64,000 bases of DNA from JAICUY01 sp963716585. GTDB lineage: Bacteria > Chloroflexota > Limnocylindria > QHBO01. Positions within the stretch are counted from its first letter, which is position 1; each line of letters opens with the position of its first letter. The stretch lies in NCBI GenBank assembly GCA_963716585.1, contig CAVQTN010000004.1, positions 434,001 to 498,000 of the forward strand, written 5' to 3'. The notes under the pieces are model-generated. The model made no database searches. It was not told the DNA's origin and was given only the letters and a program-made list of their open reading frames with translations. Position numbers and translations under genes: made by a program. This document shows, piece after piece, positions 7,983-17,056 of the stretch.

Positions 7983-10900
7983 ATGGCGGAGGAGACTGGG
8001 GTGGCGGGCAGGGGCACAGGCAAGCGGCGCTTCGCCATCCTCAGCCTGTGCCTGACCATCACGCTGGAGGCCATTGCCGGCCCGCTCCCCGCCGCGGCAG
8101 CACCGACGCAGACCGCGGCGCCCGAGGCGCCGACCAGCCCGTCCGAGCCCTCGGCGCCGCCGCCCCCCACCGAGCGCGTCGAGCTGCGCACCGCCAGCTC
8201 GTCGACCGTCGACAACCACGACGGCACCCTGACCACCACCTTCGCCGCCGAGCCGATCTTCTACCAGCCTAAGGACAGCAGCGCCTGGCTGCCGGTGGCG
8301 GTCGGTTTCGGATCCCCCGTCGACGGGGTGGCCACCTCGGACGCCGCGCCGACCACGGTCGCCGTCGCCGGCTCCACCGACCCGGAGGGCTTCCTGCGCG
8401 TCGCGGATCGCACCCACACCGTGGCCGTCTCGTTCCTGCCGACCCAGACGACCGATCCGCTGGCGCCGCTCAACGCGGTCGCCCCGACCCTGGATGCCAA
8501 TGTCGCGGACTATCCGGCCGTCATGCCCGGCATCGACCTGCGCATCGTGGCCGGCGCGCAGGGTGCCAAGAGCTTCCTCGTCCTGCGTCAGCCGCCGCCG
8601 GTCACCGCCTTCAGCTTCGCGGTCCGTGCGCCGGGGATCACCTTTACCCCCACCAAGGACGGCGCCGTCGCGCTTACCGACGCCGCCGGTGCCGCGGCCG
8701 GCATGCTGCCGCGCCCGTACGCGGTCGACTCGAGCAGCGTCGACGGCCGTGGCGGCGGCGCCTTCAGCGATGCCGTGTCGCTGACCGTCGACGGCGTCCA
8801 GCGCGACTCGGCGATCGTGACCCTCAGCGTCGACCCGCTGTGGCTCAAGACCGCGGTCTACCCGGTCTACCTCGACCCCTCGGTTAACCTCGACACCAAC
8901 ACTTACGGCGACGCGTTCGTCAGTCAGGCGTACCCGACCCAGAACTTCGGCGACTACGTGCGCCCCGATGCGCCCTACTACCACGAGCTGTGGCTGGGCA
9001 CCGACCCCGGCAACGCCAGCAGCGTCAACTACGACTACCTCAAGTTCGACACCGCCCCGATCGCGGGCACCACCATCGACGCCGCCACGCTGGTGGTCTA
9101 TCCCTACTGGCAGTACCAGCACCCGCCGACCGCGGTGACCACCTGGGTCGACCGCGTCAACGCGGCGTGGACCGAGTCGGGTCTGACCTGGAACAGCAAG
9201 CCGACCACCACCAGCATCACCAGCGGCACCACCGTCGAGGACAGCCCGAGCGCCATCAACGTGACGTCGATGGTCGCCAGCTGGGCCAGTGGGGCGGTGG
9301 CCAACAACGGCCTCAAGCTGCACGAGAACGGCAACAACAGCACCTACTGGAAGCGGCTCAAGGCCAGTGAGCAGTCGGGCACCGACGACCCGCGCATCGC
9401 GGTCACCTACCACACCCCGACCGCGACCGCCGCAGCCCACAACTGGAGCAACTCGCGCAACCGGAGCTGGACCTACGCCGACCCATCCGGCCATGCCCAG
9501 AGCCACTTCCAGGTCGAGGTCAGCTCCAACAGCGCCTTCAGCGCCATCATCAGCAGCTCCGGCACCGTGACCTTGGCCGCCACCAGCTGGGCCATTCCGG
9601 GCGGGGTGACCCTCACCAGCGGCAGCGAGTACTGGTTCCGCATCAAGGTCAAGGACGGCACCAGCTGGTCGGCATGGAGCAGCTCCAGCTTCGGTGCGAC
9701 TCTGCCGCGCCGGGCGGCAGCATCAGCCTCGACGGCGGCGCCGTCAGCACCGATAGCTCCTCGGTCGCGGTGGCGCTCAGCGCGCCCGACCCGGGCACCA
9801 CGGCGGTGTATACCAATGACGGCCGCAGCCTGTCCTCGATCGCTGCCCCCTGCGGCGCCACCGTGTGCGGCGCCTGGGCCACCCCACGTCTGGCCACCGA
9901 TCACGCGGCCGGGGCGGTGGCGGTCATCGCCGACTCGGGCGGCAGCACCCTGACCTGGCACGCCGCCACCGTCGATGCTGGCGCGACCCTGCGTCCGACG
10001 CTGGCCATGGACGTCATGCGCGACAACGCCAGCGCCACCTACCTGGGCCTGATCAGCGACGACAACGACGCGCTGCGGCTGATGCTGTCGGCCGATGCGG
10101 CAACGATCACTCAGCTCTACTACACCGCCACCAGCACGCCGGGCGACTACACCTTCGTCGACATCCCGGATCTCGCCTTCGCGGCGGGGGTCTGGTATCG
10201 GCTGGTCGTCACCATCACCGGTCCCGCCGCCAACCTATGGTGGTATCCGCGCGCCAGCGCCCAGCCGGCGAGCCGCGACCGGACGTCAGTCGGAATCTAC
10301 CTGCCCAAGCCGCGGCTCCACGTGTTCGACAAGGCCTCGACCATCGCCCCGGCCACGGTGTGGCTCGACAACCTCAAGGTCAGCCAGTCGCCGGCCACCT
10401 CACCTTACGGCTCGGGCGCCACCGCGGTGCGGCTCAGCCCCGACAACGTCACCTGGGGGGCGTGGAGCGGCTATGCCGACACCGTGACTATTGCCTGCCG
10501 GCTGGTAGCGGGCACCAAGACCGTCTACGCCCAAGTGCGGGACGGGGTCGGCAACGTGCTCGGCCACCCTGTCCGACACGATCAGCGTCGCGTTCGACAA
10601 CCTTGGCCCGCCCGCCGCCGCACGCAGCGAGGCTGGGATCTCGGCGCCAGCGACGGCGCGACCGTCAATCTTGCCACCGGTAACCTGGTCCTCAGCCATC
10701 CGCTGGTCAGCCTGCCGTATCGCGGCGGTAACAGCCTCGACCTCGGTCTCACCTACAACGCCCAGGAGCCGGCCAACCTCGGCCTCGGCCCCGGCTGGCA
10801 GCTCGACCTCCAGCGGCGCCTAATCCTCAACGGCGACGGCACCGTGACGTACGTGGCGGCGACGGCGCGCGCTACACGTTCACCGCCCGGTCGACCGTTG

Positions 10901-13900
10901 GCAACATCACCACCTACACCCGGCCGCCCGCGCTGTACGGCGACTTCGTCAAGGACACCGGCCAGGGTCGAGTTCACGCTCACCTATCGTGACCTGCGCC
11001 GTGACCGGTTCGACATCGCCGGCAGCATCGGCCGGCTGGCAAGCAGCGAGGACCGCCATGCGAACGCCATCACTGTGCGCTATGACGGCGCCGGCAATCT
11101 CTCCACCGTTAGCGACCCGGCCGGGCGGCAGGTCACCTTCAGCTGGGACACCGCGCCGACCCCCGATCGGCTGACCAGCGTCGCCGACTGGGCCTGGATC
11201 GACGGCGCCGGGGTGGTGCAGGCCGCCGCCACCGGTGCCCAGCGGCTCTACCGCCTCTTCTACGACGGCTCCGGCAACCTGGCCGGCTGGTAGGATCCGC
11301 TCAACACTAGTGGCAGCTGCCCGAGCGGCGGCAGCCACCTGACCTGCCTGACCACCACCGCTGGCCTGCTGACCGCCATCGCCAAGACCCAGACCTACAC
11401 CACCTTCTCCGGCTGCAGCCTCGGCACTGCCACCCGCACCGCGACCACCACCCTCGCCTAGCCGGCAGCCGGGTGGCGAGCGTCACCGATGCCGGGCGCA
11501 GGCCACCGCCTTCCCCCCGACGCCGCCGACCGGGTGGTCGTCGGCCGGCCGACGACCACCACCACCTTCGGCCTGGTCGCGGCCGCCGACCCCTACGCGC
11601 GGGTCGCCTCGGTCTGGCGCTGGGCGGATGCTGCCACCGAGCTCGAGCAACGCACCACCTGGGATGCGGGCTATCCGATCGAGCCGGCGACCGTTACCGA
11701 CAACTACGGCGCCGCGCAGGGCGCCCCGGCGCGCACGCTCACCTACACCTACCAGGCGGCAGCCTCGCCCTCGTCAGCCGCGTAGTCGAGCCGCTGACCG
11801 CCTCGACCAACCGCTGGACCGACTACACCTACAACACCAACCACGACCTGACCCAGACCATGGTCTCTCAGACGGCTCCGGCACGCTGCGTACCATCACC
11901 CGCTTCTGCTACGACGCCGGCTGCACGCTGACCGGGGCCGGCCTCGACCAGCTGGCGCAGATCGACAACTACGTCAGTGGCGGCGCGCAGAACGCCGACA
12001 CCAACGTGACCACCGACTACGGCTCCGACGCCTACGGGCAGCGCACCAGCGTCACCCGCCACAACCGTGACGCCTCTGGCGCGGTGCTCGACGATCGGGT
12101 CGACGCCACCAGCTACGACGCCTATGGCGGGGTGACCGCTGAGATCACGAACTACGCCGACGGCGCGGTCACGCAACCCGGGCGACGACATCACCCCGAA
12201 CCCCACCACCTTGGCGCGGACGGACGTCAGCACTGCGTATGCGCTCGACACCGCCGGCAACCGCGTCTTGTCGGCCGACCCCCGACGCGCGATCGAGGCC
12301 GCCAAGGGCACGGCCTTGGGCACCGACGACTTCATCACGCGCTGGACCTATGACGCCCTCAACCAGCAGCTGACCGAGACGACCCCGACCACGCCAGGCT
12401 TGACCATCGCTCAGCGGACCCAGACGAGCGTCTACGACGAGCTCGGCAACGTCCGCCAGGCGACCGATTTCGCCCGGCAGACCTCGGGCACCGAATTCGA
12501 CCGTGGCGGGCGGACGACCCACACCTTCAGCCCGCCTGCGACAGGGACGCAGTGGGCGATCGCCGAGACGACCTACAACCCCGACGGCCGGGTGGCGACC
12601 AGCAAGGACGCTCGGCAATACGCGGATGCCTCGCTCGGCTACACGGAGCACGCTTACGACCCGCTCGGCCGTGACGTAACCATCACCGAGGCGACCGGCA
12701 GCGCCGATGAATCGACGACCGAGAGCGCCTACGACGGGCTCGACCGCCGCATCGCCTACGTCGTCGGCGGGCAGGCATCGGACTACACCTTCGACCTTGG
12801 CGGGCGGGTCGACCGCCACCGACGACGGCTTCGCGTGCACCATCGAGGCCTTCGACTATCGCGATAAGGCGACGGCCAGACCACGACGGGGCGAGCAAGC
12901 GGCACCTGCAGCGGAGGCAGCGATTGGCAAACGGTGACGCACACCCTTGACGGGCTCGGTCGGTTGACCCGGGATGAACTCACCGCCTCAGCTTCCGGGA
13001 GCGGCCTGGGCGACCGCACGACGGATGACACGCTCGACGCTGTTGGCAGACAAGCAGGCCGGCTCGGCCAAGAAGGCCGGGGTGACGAGCACGACGACCT
13101 TCACGGTCAACCAGCTCGACCAGACCGTCGCCGAGGTTCGTCCGGACGGGTCGACCGCCAAGACCACGTTTGATCCCGGCGGTAATGCCACCGGCGCCTG
13201 CTACTGGACGGCCAGTCCGGTCGACCTCTGCAAGCCCGTCGGATCGAGCTGGACCAACCCGCCCACCCAGGTCACCACCACGGCCTACGACGCCCGCAAC
13301 CAGCGGGTGACGCTCGTCAACGGCACGACCAACGGCACGACGACCTATGACCCGGACCATAACTACCAGGTCAAGGCGTGTCTCCTGCCGACCGGCTCCG
13401 GTCATCGAGGCGCAGACGCTCTATGCCTACGATGCCCGCCACCGCACCGCGACGATCACCTTCCAGATCTGCACCGCCGATGGCGCGCACGCCTGCACCG
13501 ACACGCCGGTGGCCACCGGCTCGGACGCCTACGCCTATGACGACGCTGACAACGTCACCTCGGTGACCGAGTCGCGCACGGGTGCCGCGCCGATCGTCTG
13601 GACCTACTGCTACGACGGTCGCAACCAGCTCATCAACCGCCAGACGACGACGGCCTGCTCGGCCGCCAGCCACGACGAGCACTATGCCTACGACGCGGCC
13701 GGCAACCGCACCCAGACCGTGATCGGCGCCACGGCCACGAACTTCGCCTACGACGCCCAGGGGCGGCTGTGCGCGGTCGGGGCCACGACCTGCACCACTC
13801 CCAACGTCACCTACGACTCGGCCGGCCGCACCAAGAGCTGGAACGGCTGGACCTTCGCGTACGACGCGGATGGCCGGCTGGTCAGCGCCTGCAAGAGCGC

Positions 13901-14914
13901 GACTTGCGCGGCTGGCTTCGACAAGGTGACCTTCGCCTACGACGGGGAGGGGCACCGCACCCAGATTCAGACCACTTCGGCCGCGGGCGTGCAGCGACCA
14001 CCGACTTCCGCTACCAGGGCGACGCGATCGTCGAGGAGAAGCTCACCGACGCGGCGCATCCGTCACCAGGCACCGTGATCCGGCAGTACGTCGTCGACGA
14101 CCCGGCTCCATCGTCAAGATGGCGATCCCGCGCTGGCGAGCCGAACGCCGGCGACTATCTCGTCAGCTGGAACGGCCACGGTGATGCGCTCAACCTGCTG
14201 CGCGTCAACGCCGACGGCACGACCACCCTGGCCAACAGCTCACCTACGCGACTGGGGCGCCCCCACCACCTCGACCCACAACGGCTATCGCGACCTCGGC
14301 TTCCGGTTCCTCTACGTCGGCGAGGAGGACGTGCATGGGACAACGCCTTCGGCCTCGGCTTGCTGTATATGCACGCCCGCCACTACGCGCCGGCCCTGGC
14401 ACGGTTCCTGCCGCCGGATCGTACCCAAGCTGAAAGAATCTGTATGCCTATGTCTTAAACAGTCCGTGCACTGAAAAGGATCCTTCAGGCACCCGCCCGG
14501 AGCACCGATCGTGTAACGAGATCCTGAGTGAATATCTGGAGATACCGGGACATCCTTGACGGCGCGCGGATCAGCTCCTGGGAATGCGCGCCGCCTGCCA
14601 GCGTACGGGAAGTTCTCCGTGGCAGGCCATCAGGAGCGTTTCCAGCCGACCAACGGCACCTGCAAAACCTCATGAATGAGTGGTGGCGGAATGGGTGCGG
14701 TGGTCCTAGTGGACGCATCCAGTCCCGCAGATATACCGGTTTGCTAACATGCGAGCGCCATCACCGATCGTAAGAGCGGTGCCGGTACATCCACGCGGCG
14801 GATTCAACCCTTGGCCATGGGTGGTAGGTGGCGGCGTTGTCTTATGGTGGGGGGCGAAGTTGCTATCCCCGGTTTGCGGAACCGTTCGCTCCTGCCTGCG
14901 CTTACGCACTTTGA
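7983..14914 (+). pseudogene. Large secreted DNRLRE / YD-repeat (RHS-type) protein, multiply frameshifted
   Basis: The ATG at 7983 opens a protein with a signal peptide (RRFAILSLCL... ending AAAAPTQ). A DNRLRE-type beta domain follows at about 8890-9420 (DTNTYGDAFVSQAYPTQNFG, then TWNSKPT and NVTSMVASW), then a fibronectin-like segment and a concanavalin-like region. From 10,640 come many YD repeats (YDGAGNL, YDELGNV, YDPLGRD, YDAAGNRT, YDAQGRL). The RHS core end follows near 14,340-14,500 (GLLYMHARHYAPALARFL, then YAYVLNSPC and DPSG). A tail with GHQERF, NLMNEWW and GCGGP leads to a hydrophobic helix (VVGGGVVLWWGAKLL) and, after one more shift, a stop near 14,914. At least ten frame changes and one in-frame TAG at 11291 (GW-TAG-DP, where Tyr is expected) interrupt it. 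Intact relatives are surface or toxin-delivery proteins. The end coordinate is the least certain part. Confidence 0.75.
11291..11293 (+). other. In-frame TAG within the RHS-type gene
   Basis: The protein sequence is coherent on both sides in one frame (SGNLAGW, stop, DPLNTSGSCPSGG). A single C-to-G change in TAC would create this TAG. Unlike the neighbouring indels this is a substitution, which fits real decay better than homopolymer error. Confidence 0.6.
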
Positions 14915-14934
14915 TCAGCCAGGGAGGACGGGCA

Positions 14935-15360
14935 GTGTTCAGTGACAGCCAGTCAGTATGGACGACAGCTCGCGGCTCTGATGGATGGCGGTCACTATTC
15001 TTCGGACTCGCAATCCGCGGAGCGCGAGCTCATCTCACCCCAATGGGCTATCCGATTCTTGGTGATCCGGCCGTTGAGACCATCGCGCGCAGCACCGTCG
15101 ACGCACTTGCCGGGAGACACGGAGCGGAGCTGGTTCCTGTTGAAGATCTCGCGCACGCGTTTAACCGCATGATGGTCAACGCTCGCGACGCACAAACGTT
15201 GGCTCTGTATCGCTTCGGTGTGGCGGTATTCGGACTGACCCCACCGACACGTACCAGCACTGATATGGCCGGACGCTTGCCGCATCGCCCTAACTACTCT
15301 GAGCGACACAACAGATGCTGTTCGACATGCAGTGGCGTCAGTCGCCGCGATCGCATCTGA
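14935..15360 (+). CDS. Orphan protein downstream of the RHS gene (141 residues; possible immunity or remnant)
   Basis: GTG start preceded by a strong AGGGAGG ribosome-binding site at seven bases. The product has a helical middle (LGDPAVETIARSTVDALAGRHGAELVPVEDLAHAFNRMMVNARDAQTLALYRFG) that looks coding, but its C-terminal 25 residues (RHNRCCSTCSGV) do not. A frame change near 15,290 into the sense frame reading TTDAVRHAVASVAAIASD would look more natural. Base composition is visibly less GC-rich than the flanking chromosome. No family is recognised. A short gene directly after an RHS/polymorphic-toxin protein is the usual place for an immunity gene; that is inference only. Confidence 0.4.
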   Translation: MFSDSQSVWTTARGSDGWRSLFFGLAIRGARAHLTPMGYPILGDPAVETIARSTVDALAGRHGAELVPVEDLAHAFNRMMVNARDAQTLALYRFGVAVFGLTPPTRTSTDMAGRLPHRPNYSERHNRCCSTCSGVSRRDRI

Positions 15361-15623
15361 TGGGACCGAAAGGCAGTCCCGAGTTCACCGCGTTCGACGA
15401 TTGGGAACAAAGAAACGCGGAAGATATCAAGGCTTGGCAGGAAGAGGTTCCTGAGAAGACAAGACTCCGCCGGTTCACGCTAGCATGGCGAAAATCAGTC
15501 GATAGGCTCGCACCTAGCGACGAGGACCGATTGCTGTCACTCGTGCGCGATGCCGTGGTTTCAATGGGCGCCGGCTTAGATGACATTCGCTGGCCCTGCG
15601 TACCCGATTACTGGTACCGATAG
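15315..15623 (+). CDS. Orphan acidic protein (102 residues), possibly the continuation of the preceding ORF
   Basis: The ORF begins MLFDMQWRQSPRSHLMGPKG and continues with a helical charged stretch (FDDWEQRNAEDIKAWQEEVPEKTRLRRFTLAWRKSVDRL) and a C-terminus ending WPCVPDYWYR. Acidic and tryptophan-rich, with no signal or membrane span, it resembles small immunity-type proteins in general composition only. It overlaps the previous ORF by 46 bases in another frame and lacks an obvious ribosome-binding site, so the two may be one frameshifted gene of about 220 codons. It ends 62 bases before the tRNA-Arg. Confidence 0.4.
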   Translation: MLFDMQWRQSPRSHLMGPKGSPEFTAFDDWEQRNAEDIKAWQEEVPEKTRLRRFTLAWRKSVDRLAPSDEDRLLSLVRDAVVSMGAGLDDIRWPCVPDYWYR

Positions 15624-15685
15624 AGGCAACGAGTTCGGGCTTGCCCCATGCCAACGAGGCGCGACATGCCACGAGGTAGGGAGGA

Positions 15686-15762
15686 TGGCGCGCCCGGAGG
15701 GATTCGAACCCCCGACCTGCTGATCCGAAGTCAGCTGCTCTGATCCACTGAGCTACGGGCGC
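15686..15762 (-). tRNA. tRNA-Arg (anticodon TCG)
   Basis: On the minus strand the sequence folds as a complete cloverleaf: acceptor stem GCGCCCG/CGGGCGC, D-arm with AGCTCAG, anticodon stem GCTGA/TCAGC around the loop CTTCGGA (anticodon TCG, reading CGA), T-loop TTCGAAT, discriminator G and an encoded CCA. Its 3' end faces the putative island (lower coordinates), as expected for a tRNA used as an integration target. Confidence 0.93.
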
Positions 15763-15868
15763 CCGGCGTCATTCTAGAGGCTCGTCCCGGACCAACGCCG
15801 GACAGTCGCCTGGCCGCCAGGCGCCGACCGTGATTGGCGGTTGGCAATCCCACCATCCGGCGAGGTGA

Positions 15869-16285
15869 TCAGCCCGCGGTCTTGAGCCGTCGCCAGCCTC
15901 CGGCGCGATTGTTGGCGATGATCTGCGCGAACATCGCGCTCAGCGCGGAGGCGTTGATCACCTCTCCCTGGCGGAAGCCCACGGTTCGCGCCGTCTGGTT
16001 GTGGTGTCCCGCCGTGATGATGCCCGCTGGATCGGGAACGATGCCGCCGTCGTACATGAAGACGTTGACATGGTCCTTCGCCGCGAGGAGCGCACAGATG
16101 TTGCCCTCCAGGACGAAGTACGGCTGGACGGTGCGCTTGATCGTCTCCTCCACGCCCGGATCGGCGCCGTGCACCAGCTCACGCACCTCCCGGCAGATCG
16201 CTTGCTGCCAGCCGGGAAGGGCTTGGATGTAGGCGTCAACCCGTGGGTCGGCTTGGAACGGCATGACCGTCCCAGTCTGCATCAT
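15869..16285 (-). CDS. DUF1801-domain protein (YdhG-like)
   Basis: A 138-residue cytoplasmic protein with the DUF1801 pattern: an N-terminal 'VDAYIQALPGWQQAICREVRELVHGADPGVEETIKRTVQPYF' helix pair, then the beta strands 'ICALLAAKDHVNVFMYDGGIVPDPAGIITAG' and a C-terminal helix. Relatives (YdhG, the frataxin-like Fra of Bacillus) have an iron-chaperone-like fold, but their roles are uncertain. An internal ATG (codon 8, MPFQADPRVDAY) would also make a full-length domain. It appears monocistronic. Confidence 0.8.
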   Translation of the reverse strand: MMQTGTVMPFQADPRVDAYIQALPGWQQAICREVRELVHGADPGVEETIKRTVQPYFVLEGNICALLAAKDHVNVFMYDGGIVPDPAGIITAGHHNQTARTVGFRQGEVINASALSAMFAQIIANNRAGGWRRLKTAG

Positions 16286-16312
16286 GTCGCCATGTTTACG
16301 CGGAGCTTCGCG

Positions 16313-16480
16313 TCAGCCCGCCCCGGACGAGCCGCGGGCGGTGCGCACCCCCAGCAGAGCGACGAGCACCCCGGCGGCAATGAGCAGCACCCCGGCGATG
16401 TCGTACTCCGACCACACGACGACCATGAGGCCGACCGCCGAAACGGCGATCCCCACCAGCAGCGAGAGCACGGGACGCAT
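16313..16480 (-). CDS. Small two-helix membrane protein (55 residues)
   Basis: Start at the ATG complementary to 16478-16480, with GGAGGG eight bases upstream. The product (MRPVLSLLVGIAVSAVGLMV...) has two hydrophobic helices, at about residues 4-23 and 28-46, separated by an acidic turn (WSEYD), and a short RTARGSSGAG tail. This pattern and the good ribosome-binding site make it a credible gene although it is very short. It resembles the many tiny hypothetical membrane proteins of high-GC bacteria that match the 'SVVGxxLLVxG' style; no function can be given. Confidence 0.6.
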   Translation of the reverse strand: MRPVLSLLVGIAVSAVGLMVVVWSEYDIAGVLLIAAGVLVALLGVRTARGSSGAG

Positions 16481-16608
16481 GGATCAGCCCTCCGCGTTTT
16501 CAGATGGCCGCCGGCGGGGACCGCCGGCGACGGAACTCGATGGTGCCCATCGACGCACCTGGTCGCCATGGCCCGATCGCCGCGCGGCGACGGGACCGAC
16601 GGTCACGC

Positions 16609-17037
16609 CTACCATAGGGCCAGGCCGGTCTCGTCGTCGGTGGTTCGCACCAGCGAGACGCCGGTCAGCTCGGCGATCTGCACCTCGGCCACGAACACCT
16701 CGATGCCCGGCAGCAGGTGCCCACCGACGGTCGCACCCGACGCGTCGGCGAACGTCGCGTGCGCATGCAGAAAGGGCTTGCCGTCGCGCATGCTGACGTT
16801 GCCCACGAAGCCGGCAATCTCGTGGTGCCCGTGGCTCGACAGCTCGACGTAGCGGTGCTCGGGCTGGTCGTAGTAGGCGTACGCCGCATGGCGCACCGCA
16901 CCGACGACGCTCACCCATCCGGCAAGGATCGAGCGCTCGGCGCAGAAGCCCTGGATCGCGCCGACCAGGTCGCTGCCGGTCGGCAATCGACCGATGAAGA
17001 TGCGGCCGGCCCCGGCCTCCTGCAGATTCGCCGTCAT
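16609..17037 (-). CDS. PPC-domain (DUF296) protein
   Basis: A 142-residue protein matching the bacterial PPC/DUF296 fold: GRIFIGRLPTGSDLVGAIQGFCAERSILAGWVSVVGAV at the start, then FLHAHATFADASGATVGGHLLPG, whose histidines (HAH and GGH, with HGHHE earlier) form the conserved putative metal/ligand site of the trimer. The length is typical for the stand-alone bacterial family; in plants the same domain is fused to AT-hooks. Its molecular role in bacteria is unproven, and the frequent label 'DNA-binding' is not supported here by any DNA-binding motif. GAGGAGG lies 11 bases before the ATG. The gene follows the FtsX-type permease by 19 bases. Confidence 0.85.
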   Translation of the reverse strand: MTANLQEAGAGRIFIGRLPTGSDLVGAIQGFCAERSILAGWVSVVGAVRHAAYAYYDQPEHRYVELSSHGHHEIAGFVGNVSMRDGKPFLHAHATFADASGATVGGHLLPGIEVFVAEVQIAELTGVSLVRTTDDETGLALW

Positions 17038-17056
17038 TCGGTTCTCGACCTCCTCG

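Noticed and set aside
7941..9506. A 521-codon minus-strand frame
   Set aside because: It is antisense to the DNRLRE part of the RHS gene; repeated Val/Gly/Arg/Asp runs and no motifs.
7059..15685. A phage or ICE integrase for the putative island
   Set aside because: No tyrosine- or serine-recombinase motifs were seen in any frame between the repeats, so mobility is inferred only from the repeats.
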